A stretch of DNA of 64,000 bases from Petrosia ficiformis. Its lineage: Eukaryota; Porifera; Demospongiae; Haplosclerida; Petrosiidae. Position numbers and translations under genes: made by a program. Shown here piece by piece: positions 23,819-35,731 of the stretch (position 1 is its first letter; every line of letters begins with the position of its first letter). The DNA is taken from assembly GCA_947044365.1 (NCBI GenBank), contig OX345636.1, positions 22,663,466-22,727,465 of the forward strand. The letters run 5' to 3'. The notes beneath the pieces are model-generated. The model did not search any database, was not told where the DNA came from, and saw nothing but the letters and a program-made list of their open reading frames with translations.

Positions 23819-26390
23819 TTATGGAATATGCAGACTTAATAGTTTAGCTGTTAATGTTTGTATTAGCTATCAAAATATTGTTTTTAAAGGTATAACAGTA
23901 TTTTTCCACTTCAATTCGATGTTTGGAAGAAATTAATTATTAATGAATGACTACATCTAATTACCACAAAGCAATCATAGGAATACCTTCTTTCTTGTTT
24001 TATATACTAATAATCCACCGGTTTCTCAGTAACAATTATATATGCTTTGATTTGCATTCTGTACACACACACGTACTTAACTCTGTCTTATCCTCTTCTG
24101 ACAGATCCAATAAAGATCAGACATTGCTTTAATACATGTAACTTTTATTTGTAATTTATACATTTTCCAATGATGATTAAATGTTAGGTATTCAATAGAC
24201 CTCAAAGAACCCATCTTTTTTGGTAGGTCTTTCACACTGCCTTCTTGGTGGTGTTTAATGGTATATAGGAGCTGGATGTTGTACTTCTTATATCCTGGAA
24301 TCAGCTGGGAAAAATGTGAAAGAAAAGGAAAATATTTGTACTTTTGACGCATGCATGGCATTGTGTGGCCATCAGTGTAGGTTTCCATGGGACCTATATG
24401 AAATAAGAAAGTAAGTGACAAGTATATGTATCAGGGCTGAGTGAAAGCATCAATAGTATTCCTTATCTCAATGGCATCAGCAACTGTTCAATGGCGATTA
24501 CCCAAAAACTGATACTGCAATAGTGCCAAATGGCAACTGTACATGAGCACTCTAGAAACACATGGTATTAATTGAGAAAGATAGCCACAATTTCTAGTTT
24601 GAAGGATGTTCATCAGTGGGGTTGAAACTTGCTTTGAGTTTCCAGCAAAGAGTCTTTGTACAAAAGATAGAAACGAAGGTACTTGGAAGATTTGTTGAAG
24701 TGTAAACATTTTTATTTTCAAACATGAAGAATTCTCACTGAAGGGGCTTTGAAGAGATTGGATTGGTAATCAAAGTACTGGTAATCCTCAAGAGATGTCT
24801 TCTATCACGATACTATTCACTATTATGTATAGTAAATCATATACTATCGTTATATAAATTATCATAATAATATTTATACACTATTGCCCAGGCCTAATAT
24901 GTACAATGCATTTTTTATTCTTATTCTTCACCTTGGTATCCATGAATCACATAGCTCATCAACGTTCAAGATCATCCATGAAGTTATACACAACGGATTT
25001 AAGGTATTTATCAACATAATAAACATCACCTGATTATTATATTATCATTTTAGATTCGTCATAACACATTTCATATATAACATTTGCAAACAAGAAAAGC
25101 AACAGATAGTCAGTTCATTGTGAGTGAGCTCACAATTCATCTCTCATTTTTCACTCAACTGACCCACATACATTCAGCCCCGCATTCTTACAATTTTATA
25201 TTATATTATGTTATATATATATATATATATATAATTATATATATATATAATATTAATATTGAATAGATATCACTGTTAATACAAAATTGCATTAAATACA
25301 AGCAAGGTGCTACACAACTTTAAACAATTCCAATGGTGTCAATGAACTGTATTTCAATAATTATGACGTCAAGTAGTTTCCAAGTAATAAATTATTCTTT
25401 ATTAAAAAACAGAATGTTGTAAAATTAACCTGTTTATAATTCTATACATTGTATGACAGAAAGAACACATCAAAAACAAACAATTATGTAAAACAAACAT
25501 GCTGTGGGTGAACATCACAATAGCAGGCACACTGGATAGCCACTGTATTACTGACCGTTGCGAGAGCCATCGTTATAATATTATTACAATAACAGTAATT
25601 ACAAACATACAACATAAGTATGTGTTTATACAGCATACAGATATAAGTAATTTGATACATTATAGAATGCAGAGATGTCACCATCAAAATTAGCTAGCCT
25701 CTCAGTATAATTATATGTAGATCATACTGATCAAGATATACACTAATGGTCTAACTTAAATCACAATAATTGTGAGTGACTGATACATTTATTGAAGTGA
25801 TTTTGATACTCATATGTATGTTAGGTATCTAAAAGTCACTTTCATTTAGTTGTTACTATGTTAGTTCAAATGGCGAATTCAAATTTGAGGAACACTCATT
25901 CAATGATCACGATAATCATACACTAATGGTTAATCTTAAATCATTTATTTACTACATTATATTACCTTATGCAAGTTAACAATCCCTCAGATGTTGTCGA
26001 ACTAAGAAACTGTGATTACAACTCAGACATAGTGCTTGGTCTCTCTTGCATGGTCCTATTTATTTCACAGTGATAGTGTGTATAACAACTTCTTGCTTAA
26101 TAATAATAACATTTAATAATCACTTACAATTTTATAATCTGATCAAATTCCTGTTCTCTCAATTACAATTGCAGTTAACTGATCATCATTTTCCTTCATA
26201 AACTTAAATTCAATAACAAGATAAACGTCTACATGAATATAATACCTCCAAGTTATTGCACAATATTAGTAATCCTTCTGCAGCATCATTTTGCAAGTCC
26301 ATGTTCAAAAAACGTGATCCCATGCTGTGGAATGCAAAGCACATGATGACCATTAAGAAAAGAAACAAAAATACAATTTACCAGAGGAGT
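23819..26390. other. Intergenic stretch, nothing recognised
   Basis: Downstream of the Death-domain gene. It holds a (TA)n tract near 25207-25250 and minus-strand open frames at 24077-24421 and 24488-24721 without recognisable motifs. These could be worn-out transposon sequence next to the Gypsy remnant, but I cannot support that. Confidence 0.45.
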
Positions 26391-27800
26391 TGATGCATCA
26401 CCAGTCTTTCCTTAATGTAACAAGATTGACCATAGAGATTACGAATGAAACCTTTTCACTCCAGATACATATGCCAAACTCTCCTTGTCAATCTTCATTC
26501 AGCAGGTGATAATATTCAAGATGTAAATCCAATTGGTCGTTCAGATCCATTACATAATCCATGAGATAAGTAAGCTCTGATACTGTATACAGGAGGCATC
26601 ACGTGAGAGAATGAGAGCTTTCTGAGTTCAAAATGACTGTTAGAGGTCGAAAATGTCTTGGTAAGATTAAAGGCTTTTCCTTTTTCAAGAGTCCAAGACA
26701 ACTCAGATTGAATCATTCCACAATTGATAAAGGGGATGCAAACAAAAGACAAATTATATATGAATTTACTATATAGATTTTGGCTTTGACCTGTGAGCAA
26801 ATGTGTAAGGAAATGGACAAGCTTTAAATAGCTTGGCTTTGAATCCTCCAAGACCTTCTCTAAACACACCAGAATACCTCTGAAGTAAGTTAGAAAGACT
26901 GTGGTCATAAAGACAAATTATTGTATTCCAGTCTTGGAGTAATGCTTTTCTAGCAACTACCAGAAGTAAAGGCATCTCCTGATCCTGATAACATACTTCA
27001 ACTGCAAACTGTCCATACTCACCAGTGTACATTTTTTAGTTTCATGCAGTGTTTGTGAAGGAAACATGTGATCACAAGTCTGCTTGAAGATAACTGAGAA
27101 TGGCTTGAGACCCTGAAGTGGTACCAAACAATGTGTACTCCTCGTCCTGACCATGACTTACTGTGTCCAATTTTGCTAAAATAATAAAATAATAACAAGT
27201 TGCAGTTTTAAACTTGCCAATACTTTAGCGATGGTCTGTTTCTCCACACTGATATAATAGCATGAACTAGGCTAGTACAGAATCCTTGAGATGATGCACA
27301 TCAAAGGAACTTTGGCAGAGTCACTACTCTTCTGGCAACAGATTCATGACTTTTAGCAATTTCCGAGGCTTTTGAAATTTCAGCTTCAATTGAGCAAGCA
27401 GGTTTTCTGGAGTACTTGGTCAGCAATACCACACGCCAGCCTTTCTCGTAAATTATATTCTAGGGCTGCCTCTAAATCACAGTCTTCGACTAGGTTTCTC
27501 CATTCTGTGACAAATGTAGAACAGAAAACGATTCTGCAGGTTGACAGAACCTACTATAGAAACAGAAGGTAAATTGTGGTTTTGAGTTGCAGAATTCAGA
27601 CATCTGTTCAGTAACACAATCATAACTTTCTTCAGCTGTCTTTCTGTAGGAGCAACCAAATGTCCCACAGTGCAATAGGCAGGCAGCTGAACCAAATCAA
27701 AGTAAATCTGAGGTCTTCTTGACAATCTGTTTTTGGCTGCAAAGAACTGTTCCATATAATACTGGGACCAAGATTCTTTGGACTTAATGAACTTTCCCAC
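26390..27800 (-). pseudogene. Degenerate Ty3/Gypsy gag-pol (K02A2.6-like)
   Basis: On the minus strand, from 27800 downward, a gag-like segment (GKF..ESWSQY..EQFFAA, then EFCNSKPQF in a shifted frame, then ALEYNLRERLACGIAD) is followed by a protease/RT junction (LPLLVVA, LLQRYSGVFREGLG, FKAKLFKACPFPYTF). Next come RNase H-like parts (AFNLTKTF, LSHGLCNGSERPIGF) near 26516-26700. The RT core with its catalytic aspartates is missing, so an internal deletion is likely. Several frameshifts and stops are present, no LTRs were identified, and integrase was not found. Dead. Confidence 0.65.
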
Positions 27801-28569
27801 ATTTACTGAATAGAGCCATCCTCATAATGTTGATAGTAAGTTATTCAAAAATCAATGATCAGAAATTAACTACTTATAAAAACCAAGAATAGGGGTTGCG
27901 TTTATACTCTAGCTTGACTAGCTCTTAAAACACCATATGACTACACAGCTAGACAATTCAGCATACATATACAATGAACATAGTATTTATGGTAGTCCAA
28001 TTATGTGAAGTCATTGCTTAGCTAGTGCACACAGACAAGTTGATCTCCTGATCAGAAAAGACTGTGTTCGTTGTACATCAGTTTAAAGTGATGCCTGTAA
28101 TGCACCAAGCAAATTTCAACGACTCATCGAAATTACCTTTGCATGTCTCCATTGCATATCATGTCTATAATGGTATATCTGGATATATAATTATAATAAT
28201 TGTATTTGGTTTCTCCATTCAGAAATGTTTTCAAAGACTGGAGAAAGTTCTCTCACAGTGCAGATCCTGAAAAAATTGAAGTGGTCAAGTCTTGGACAGT
28301 TCCAGAAAATTTGGAGGAGTTAAGGCAATTATAGTACTTCTCGGGATATTATCATAATTATTTTGCAACTATTGTAGCACTATTATACAAACTATCTGAA
28401 AAATGGGGTAGTATCTGGACTAGAATGTCAAAATGCATTTTAAACCCTCAAGTTAAAAATGTCAATAATATTAGCATTTCCACAGTTCGAAGATTCATTT
28501 ATCCTTGATTTATACTGATGCCAGAAGAGATGGATTGGAGCCATTTTTTTTTTTAATTCTGAAGGATAA

Positions 28570-28990
28570 TTACCCTCGCCGCGTAGCGTAGGCGGAAGGG
28601 TACGGTAATCGTTTTGTCTGTGCGTCTGTCTGTTAGCACTTTTTCTGGAAAAATAAAAACATTGACAATTCAAACGGGGTACTGGTAGACTTCAAATTAT
28701 ACAAGGAAAAAAATTAACGTAGGAATTCTTCTAAAACCTTTTGGTTCTAAAGTTATGACAATTTTTATAACTCACAGTTACCGTTTCACAACTTTAAGAT
28801 GAAACGAGGGCAATAACGAGAGTAAATATGGACACACAAAACACAAGTGATCCTGTTTAATGGCTGTCGCTAGCCAAGAAACACTTCAAACCAAAAACAA
28901 TCGAGGTAATGGTTGCTACTACACCACCATTGATGCAAGATAGAAAGCTACCTAGCTCCACCTACAGGTATGTGCATGCGTCATGTACTA
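28570..28990 (+). repeat. CCCTCGCCGCG repeat family, reference copy
   Basis: Begins with the palindromic ACCCTCGCCGCGTAGCGTAG and continues with GTAATCGTTTTGTCTGTGCG, a poly-A-rich block, the ACCTTTTGGTTCTAAAGTTA block, and ends near CATGCGTCATGTACTA. Best-preserved of five copies. No ORF. The class is unclear: SINE or MITE. Confidence 0.75.
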
Positions 28991-29485
28991 ACACTAGTCT
29001 CGCGAGCCAGACCCGCCCACCCAAGAGGAAGAAAAAGAAAAATGTGCAAATGTTTGTTTGTTTATAGAACTAATGTTATGTAATTTCTATTAGTTACTAT
29101 CAAAGTATTCATCAATGGATTGGTGCCCTTGTATTAACTTCATTTGACGGATTTTAGATTTAATATGCAGTTCTGTCTCAAGTATTTCTTCATCAAACTC
29201 AGAGAGAAGACCACCTGATATACCTTCTTTAACAGTTAATTCTCCCCCTCCTCCCCACCCTCAAAACACACACACACACACAAATAAAAATAAAATAAAA
29301 TAATACACCACTTAGCATTATATCTACTACATACCTGTAGTGCTTCACTCTGGCAGAAGAGCATCGTTTGGGATAGAAGGAAAGAATTGGTTGGACAGGT
29401 GAGTGATCTTTGAAAGTAGCAATGTCACGTGGACCCTTGCTTGAAGAAGCACTAGTACTACTACTACTACTACTAGCAGCTGACT

Positions 29486-29747
29486 GGGATCATGTGAAAT
29501 ACACGGACCAGCGCTGCTAGAGGTACCAGAAGGAATGGTAATAGTTATCCTTTATTTTATAAACATATAACCTTGCTCTAACAATGATAGGCCTACTGCC
29601 GCGCTGCGCTCGGCAACTAATAGCTTCAGCCACCTTTATGGAGGGCTCGCGCTACGCGCTCGTCCCTATTTGCTGGGTTCAACGTTAACCTTTCCTTGTC
29701 ATTTCTATGGCTGTAGTAGCGCTGGTCCATGTATTTCACATGATCCC
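29486..29747. repeat. 35-bp inverted repeat with 192-bp spacer
   Basis: 29486-29520 (GGGATCATGTGAAATACACG and onward) is the inverse of 29713-29747 with about three mismatches. The spacer contains GC-rich CGCTGCGCTCGGC and GCGCTACGCGCTCG tracts, unlike the AT-rich surroundings. Confidence 0.7.
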
Positions 29748-29891
29748 TCTGTTTCTAGTTGTTTATATATATCTAAAGCATTTGTAAATGTAAAAGTTAG
29801 CATGATATCTGTTCTGAAACAAATTTGTACCAAACGTTTTGAACACACTATACTGTTATGTATTATACACATTGTTTACTAATTTTAGAAA

Positions 29892-30457
29892 TCATCTAAA
29901 AAATAATGTTGTATCAACAGTTTCTGTTAATATTATTTCTGTTTCTATCTCTTCATCACTAGAACAACTGCTACCACCTTCCTCACTATCACTGTCACAC
30001 TCAGACTCCTCTTGGTCATCAATAACGTCTTTAACTTGTTTGAGTGGTAAGTTATTACATTCATGGCACTCACAACCAGGCCCACAGTAGCTATCCTTTT
30101 TCTTGCAGCCACATCTGTTTGTTTTGCATCCACTTTTACAACTAGATCCTTTCAATGATGTTCTCGAATGTATTTCTGGATCTCCCCAGTCAATTATAAA
30201 TTTGGACGTTTCAACCAACGATATTGCTCAGGCGGAGGAAGGTTATCATAATATTATGGTTCTGGTGAAGGTGAGTATTTCCATAAGTTTGTTACCCAAC
30301 ATGTATGAAGCCAATGTCTCCATAATGATGTGTATGTGGTTATGCGTTCCTCTTCTGATTCTATTCGATCGGCAACAACTATACTGATGTTATGAATCCA
30401 TATCTTGTGTCTATCTATTGGTGATAAGGATGGAAATGTAGCATTGTAGGAATGCAC
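29892..30457 (-). pseudogene. Cysteine-rich (CXC/TSO1-like) transposon-associated ORF, frame-broken
   Basis: The minus strand carries YTSLWRHWLHTCWVTNLWKY (30254-30457), then PPPEQYRW across a stop, then in another frame IIDWGDPE and a Cys cluster, SCKSGCKTNRCGCKKK followed by CGPGCECHECNN. It ends in an acidic Ser/Glu/Asp tail (29892-30218). The cysteine spacing matches tesmin/TSO1-like CXC modules found at the C-terminus of repetitive-element proteins in invertebrates. At least one stop or frameshift separates the parts. Confidence 0.5.
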
Positions 30458-30722
30458 TGGTGTGTCTTGGACATACAGGGAATTGCAAGATGTTTTTTGA
30501 AATACACTGTATCAACTAAACGTATAAAAGACAAACCAAAAACAGACAAACGATTATGTGTTTCCTTGTCATATAATAATCCTGGCATCTCACTGTCACT
30601 TATAAACTGCTCTGGATCTGCTCTTTCTAATGATGCTTGTTACAGTAATATATATACCATGAAACAAATTTTTGACAACAATGTATACATAGCAATAGAT
30701 TTTACTTTTTTTGGAGCCGCTT

Positions 30723-31639
30723 TAATTGGGGCGAGCCTGAGCGAGCCCCACACTAGTCGTGTAAACGAGATTCCGTCGATATATATATATATATATATAG
30801 ATACGACTTCTTACCGTTAAAACTCTTATAATACATGCAATGAAAATAAAATAAATTATCTGTACACACGTGTTCAAAATGGCTGATTTAATTTCAACTA
30901 AAATAAGAGCGAAGAGAACACGACAAGAAGAAACTCCTGAACAGCGACAAGAGCGACTGAAAAAACGCAGGATCTCAGAAAGACGGCGTAGAGAATCAGA
31001 AACCCCTGAAAAACGTCGTGCTAGGCTTGACTGTCAAAAGGCCTATCGTGAACGAAGGAAACCTTCTGAAACTGACGACCAGAGAGCAGTCAGACTAGCT
31101 CAGCTAAGTCATAATCAGCAACAAAGACTATGTACTGAAACTGACGACCAGAGAGCAGTCAGACTAGCTCAGCTAAGTCATAATCAGCAACAAAGACTAT
31201 CTACTGAAACTGACGACCGGAGAGCAGTCAGACTAGCTCAGCTAAGTCATAATCAGCAACTGCTAGACTAGCTGACCTAAGTCACAATCAGCAACAAAGA
31301 CTGTCTACTGAAAGTGATGACCAGAGAGCTGCCAGACTAGCTCAGCTAAGTCATAATCGGTAGGAAAGAATGTCTTTAGAAACACCAGAAGAAAGACAAC
31401 ATAGACTGCAGCTCGACAGAGACGGACGCCAACAAACAAGACAATTGTGTACACAAAGTCAGAAGATAGAAAAATACCATGCTGATTTGGTGAATCTGAG
31501 TTCATCTTCTGCATGTTCTACTTGCCACGAACTTTACTTCGATTTCCCGACTTCCCATGCAACTAAACGTGTATGTAGCAATGCGCATGCGTATAAACTC
31601 GTGAAGGCTCGCCCCCACAATGTATCTACATTCTTCTAG
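30723..31639 (+). mobile_element. Helitron-like repeat unit A with a broken 23-residue-repeat ORF
   Basis: From TAATTGGGGCGAGCCTGAGC to a terminal CTTCTAG followed by T. Just inside the 3' end are AGGCTCGCCCCC, inverse to the 5' GGGGCGAGCCT, and a small AATGTA/TACATT hairpin. A hairpin just before CTAG with insertion before T is the usual Helitron 3' end. The ORF from ATG 30879 encodes basic RQERLKKRRISERRRRE and then 69-bp repeats of ETDDQRAVRLAQLSHNQQQR. It is truncated by a roughly 40-bp deletion near 31260 and a TAG near 31362. Such arginine-rich repeats occur at the N-terminus of Helitron helicase-like proteins; no Rep or helicase domain is present here. Confidence 0.5.
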
Positions 31640-31660
31640 TTATTTGCCTGAAAATTTTTT

Positions 31661-31714
31661 TTTATGGCCCGTAGGGCCATCTCTATGATTGCTTTCCCAC
31701 GGGTTCGAACTATA
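31661..31714 (+). repeat. Left-end fragment of the 5.8-kb dispersed element
   Basis: Closely matches 5757-5810 (GGCCCGTAGGGCCATC, then TTGCTTTCCCACGGGTTCGA). It lies between the two Helitron-like units. Confidence 0.75.
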
Positions 31715-31887
31715 TAATTGGGGCGAGCCTGAGCTAGCCCCACACTAGTCGTGTAAACGAGATTCTGTCGATATATATATATATATAGATACGACTTCTT
31801 ACCGTTAAAACTCTTATAATACATGCAATGAAAATAATTTTTAAAAAATTATCTGTACACACGTGTTCAAAATGGCTGATTTGATTT

Positions 31888-33906
31888 TTTTTTTATTTAT
31901 TTATTTTTTTATATATCATAAATACTCAATAGCCAAGGGCTAATATGAAGAGTAAGTTTACATAAAAGAAAAACAGAACTTAATTATATATTTAAGATAT
32001 AACTTAATTACATATAAGATCTAATATAAAACTTCAGTTGACTTAATGATTTAGATGATTTAACATGGTCCGGCAATGAATTCCATAATTTAATCGAATC
32101 TGGGAAAAAAGAATTCAGAGCAGACTGGGTCTTGTAAGTGATATATTGGAGATTCTGAGAAGAAAAGGCACGAAGATTATAGGAAGGAACAGGCCGAAAT
32201 TGAAGAGGAGGATCAGGGAAATCAACCAGATTATGGAGAATTTTGAAGAGAAAAATCAGTTTTGCATTCTGGCGACGAGAGTGAAGAGTGGGTAGTTGAA
32301 GTTTGGAAAGAAGAAAGGTGTAATCAGAAGACCAATCTTTGCTGCAAATTTTACAAGCAAAGTGTTGGACTTTTTCAATTTTGGAAGAGAGATGAGAAGA
32401 ATGAGGGTCAAAAAGAAAAGAGCAGTATTCCAGATGAGGACGAATAAGGGAAATATAAAGATGTAAAAGTGTAGAGGTATCAGAATAGAAATAAAATTGT
32501 CGATACAAAAGACCAAGTAATTTACGAGCCTTTGCACAAATATTAGAAATGTGGGGAGACCAGGATAAAGAAGAACATATGGTGACACCTAAATACTTAA
32601 ATTCAGTAACTAATTCCAAAGGTGAACCAAAAAGACAGAGAGGAGGAAGCGAATTAATAAATATAGAACGCCTATAAGACAGAAACATATACTTAGATTT
32701 CGAAAGATTCAGAGAGAGGAAATTAGTGGAAAGCCACAAAGATATAGATTTAAGGTCATTTTGGAAAGTAGAAAGGTCCAATTCATTATCTATTGGGCGA
32801 AAGATAAGGATGTCGTCAGCATATAAAATTAGAGTAGAAGCGGGGGATAAAGGAACAGAAGTAATACCATTAATGTAAATAAGAAAGAGAAGAGGTCCAA
32901 GAATGGATCCTTGAGGAACTCCAGATAGAACTGGAAGAGAAGAAGAGGAGGATCCATTAAGAACGACTTGCTGAAAACGAGATGATAAATAAGAATGAAG
33001 CCATTTAATTAAACTAGGAGGACAATTAAGAGAGGAAAGAAGGTCAATTAATGGAGCATGAGGAACAGTGTCGAATGCTTTCTTGAGATCAAGAAAGCAA
33101 GCACAAATTGCTTTATTATTTTGAAGGATTTTGTGAAAAGAGTTGATAGCAAAAAGAAGAGCTGAAGAGGTTGAACAATTAGGTAAGAAACCAAATTGAT
33201 AGGGGGACACAAGATTGTAGTCTAAACAAAACCTGTAGAGTATGGAGTGAACATGCTTTTCAAGAATTTTACTAACCACAGAAAGTAAAGATATAGGACG
33301 ATAGTTGGAAGGATCACTGGTATTAGAAGAGGATTTTGGTATGGGAACAATAAAAGAATTTTTCCAATCAGAGGGGACACGGCCTAAAGACAGAGATAAG
33401 TTAAAAATATGAGTGAGAGGGGAGACGATAGAGTGAGCAGTGTGTTTGAGCATACGAGTGGAAATGAAATCAGGACCAGAAGCAGAGTCAAGAGGCAGAT
33501 TAGCAATCAAAGAAAGAACTTGAGACTGAGTACAGAGGTAAGATGGGGGAAGAGAGGACTGGCCAAAAGCAGGTAAAAAAGAGGAAAGGGGAGGAATGGA
33601 TGAATTAAAACAACCAGAAAAATATTCATTCAAAATATCAGCTTTATCACAATCAGAGGTAAAGATTTTACCTTTAAAATTGAGAGGGGGAACAGATGAG
33701 GAAGTTTTTCTTGTAGACCGAACATAAGACCAGAACTTCTTAGGAGAAGAGGAAGATAGAGAGCGAAAGAATTGGAATTTTTTTAATCTAATAGTAGAGG
33801 TTATGTGATTTCGAAGAGAACAATAGGTTTGACGAATTGAAGAACTATTAAATCTCTTGGCTTGTGTAAAGAGCCTTTGACGACGTTTAATTTTAATTTT
33901 CAACTC
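31888..33906 (-). mobile_element. Young 5'-truncated non-LTR retrotransposon (LINE)
   Basis: Inserted in unit B. The plus-strand T-run and ATTT repeats at 31888-31920 are the A-rich 3' tail of a minus-strand element. A GATTT target duplication flanks it (31883-31887 and 33907-33911). The empty site is visible in unit A near 30884. The element begins abruptly inside coding sequence, so the endonuclease part is missing. Confidence 0.9.
32008..33903 (-). CDS. LINE reverse transcriptase (5'-truncated ORF2, CR1/L2/Jockey-like)
   Basis: 631 uninterrupted codons, open to the truncation point, so the TTG at 33903 is not a real start. RT motifs in order: SNYRPISLLSVVSKILE, YQFGFLPNCSTSSAL, ACFLDLKKAFDTVPH (catalytic D), SGVPQGSILGPLLFLIYING, LILYADDILIF with YADD at about residue 360, then EFKYLGVTI. 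The C-terminal LWNSLPDHVKSSKSLSQLK motif is typical of CR1/L2/Rex-type elements. The apurinic endonuclease domain is absent. Lack of any stop or frameshift suggests recent insertion. It cannot retrotranspose alone. Confidence 0.9.
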   Translation of the reverse strand: MKIKIKRRQRLFTQAKRFNSSSIRQTYCSLRNHITSTIRLKKFQFFRSLSSSSPKKFWSYVRSTRKTSSSVPPLNFKGKIFTSDCDKADILNEYFSGCFNSSIPPLSSFLPAFGQSSLPPSYLCTQSQVLSLIANLPLDSASGPDFISTRMLKHTAHSIVSPLTHIFNLSLSLGRVPSDWKNSFIVPIPKSSSNTSDPSNYRPISLLSVVSKILEKHVHSILYRFCLDYNLVSPYQFGFLPNCSTSSALLFAINSFHKILQNNKAICACFLDLKKAFDTVPHAPLIDLLSSLNCPPSLIKWLHSYLSSRFQQVVLNGSSSSSLPVLSGVPQGSILGPLLFLIYINGITSVPLSPASTLILYADDILIFRPIDNELDLSTFQNDLKSISLWLSTNFLSLNLSKSKYMFLSYRRSIFINSLPPLCLFGSPLELVTEFKYLGVTICSSLSWSPHISNICAKARKLLGLLYRQFYFYSDTSTLLHLYISLIRPHLEYCSFLFDPHSSHLSSKIEKVQHFACKICSKDWSSDYTFLLSKLQLPTLHSRRQNAKLIFLFKILHNLVDFPDPPLQFRPVPSYNLRAFSSQNLQYITYKTQSALNSFFPDSIKLWNSLPDHVKSSKSLSQLKFYIRSYM

Positions 33907-34930
33907 GATTTCAACTAAAATAAGAGCGAAGAGAACACGACAAGAAGAAACTCCTGAACAGCGCCAAGAGCGACTGAAAAAAGGCAGGATCTCAGATAGA
34001 CGGCGTAGAGAATCAGAAACTCCTGAAAAACGTCGTGCTAGGCTTGACCGTCAAAGGGCCTATCGTGAACGAAGGAACTTCTGAAACTGATGACCAGAGA
34101 GCAGTCAGACTAGCTCAGCTAAGTCATAATCAGCAACAAAGACTATCTACGGAAAGTGACGACGAGAGAGCTGCTAGACTAGCTCACCTAAATCACAATC
34201 AGCGACAAAGACTGTCTACTGAAAATGATGACCACAGAGCTGCCAGACTAGCTCAACTAAGTCATAATCGGCAGGAAAGAATGTCTTTAGAAACACCAGA
34301 AGTAAGACAACGTAGACTGCAGCTCGACAGAGACGGACATCAACAAACAAGACAATTGCGTACACAAAGTCAGAAGATAGAAAAATACCATGCTGATTTG
34401 GCGAATCTGAGTTCATCTTCTGTATGTTTACTTTTCCGGCAATTTTTATTGGCGACATCTCTATTACTCTACCGTGAACCAAAGCTGTATTTCATTTCCA
34501 ATTTCAGATACATCAAAATTTTCAAATTCCAATTTCCTCTTCAAGTTACTACTGGCCATGATCTCTTCACTTCGATTTCCCATGCAACTAAATGTGTATG
34601 TAGCAATGGGCATGCATATAAACTCGTGAAGGCTCGCCCCCACAATGTTTCTACATTCTTCTAGTTAATAACTTTTGGAGTATTCCCACGTGGATGACAT
34701 GCTTCGATAACGCTTCCATATGGCAATTATGTAGCCGAAATGCATGCTTGTGTGGGTTAAAATGTGTAAGCAGCGATCGAAGCGATAACACACAAAGCAA
34801 AAACACTGTTTCGAGCATGCGTGGGTGGGCTCTTGGAAAATAAATTTCTGCAATCTTAATGGAAATGTTACGGTTGCGGTTGCGGTTCGACTGATTGATC
34901 GTGTAACTTGTGTATGTAAAGTATATTTAG

Positions 34931-35512
34931 ATTTCCAAAAGAGAAAGCACTAATGAGTAAATGGGAGAAGCAGGTTCAAAGAACAAGAGATCGATGGAAA
35001 GTAACTGAACTCTCCTATTTATGTAGTGACCATTTCACTGAAGACTGCGTCGAAGTTGACTTTTCTTCCAAGTTTGGAATTAAAAAAAAAAGAAGACAGT
35101 TGATACCTGGTGCTATCCCAACTATATTTCACCGACAACAGCCAGCAAAAGATCAACAGAAACTGTCATTATCACGAAAAAGACCAAGTACTGGGAAGAA
35201 TGAAGATGATGATGGAACATGCAGTAAGAGGAAAAGATTAGTTATGAAGAGAGAAAGACATGAGGTAACTACAATTTTCTTTTACAAAAAAGATTGTATA
35301 TAATTATATATTTGAATATAATTATTTAATATGATTGTAATGTATGTACTATATATACACGATAGATTATTCGGGAATTGCTTGTTAAAGAGTCTGAGGG
35401 AAACACCTATATACCAATATCCTCATCAGATGTGAGTGTACAATGCAGTCTTCTCCACTCTAAGACTACAAAAGATGATCCCATTGAATCTGAACTGTTG
35501 GATGTTAGTTAA
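34931..35512 (+). CDS. THAP-domain protein, partial (3' exons)
   Basis: Exon 34931-35264 starts after a TTTAG acceptor with one codon-completing base, then FPKEKALMSKWEKQVQR, LCSDHFTEDCVE and a PGAIPTIF end. This is the second half of a C2CH THAP finger: the tryptophan, the C..HF ligands and the P-x-x-F end. The donor at 35265 joins in phase 0 to exon 35366-35512, which runs from IIRELLVKESEG to TAA. A lysine/arginine-rich segment (RKRPSTGKNEDDDGTCSKRK) may be a nuclear signal. The first exon with the C-x(2-4)-C ligands is not seen in the adjoining 270 bp and may lie upstream of the transposon cluster. THAP fingers bind DNA and are shared with P-element-type transposases, so this may be host-derived or transposon-derived. 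Confidence 0.65.
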
Positions 35513-35731
35513 AGCACTGATTAATCTCATAAAAAGGACCATTGAAATGTGTGAGAAAGGAGAGCCAAGAGCTTTCAGAAATACCTAAACCACTTTCTAG
35601 TCAGTATGAGAGACCTGAGAAGTCGATGGCTATCAAGATGCATAAGAGCAGATTTACTTTACAGTAATACTATTATCGTCTAATACTAAAAAGTAATACT
35701 AAAACACATGCAGTTATTAGTATTATTTTAC

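Larger units (their letters stand above)
31715..34664 (+). mobile_element. Helitron-like repeat unit B, split by a LINE
   Basis: Same ends as unit A (TAATTGGGGCGAGCCTGAGC to CTTCTAG, then T). The unit's own sequence is 31715-31887 plus 33907-34664. It keeps parts deleted in unit A but carries a 2-nt deletion near 34076 that shifts the frame, so the downstream open frame (34035-34664) no longer joins the N-terminus. A 34.43-34.58 kb segment near the C-terminus is absent from unit A. Confidence 0.5.

Noticed and set aside
24077..24721. Minus-strand frames as Gypsy integrase
   Set aside because: I looked for HHCC and D,D-35-E features and saw none; left unassigned.
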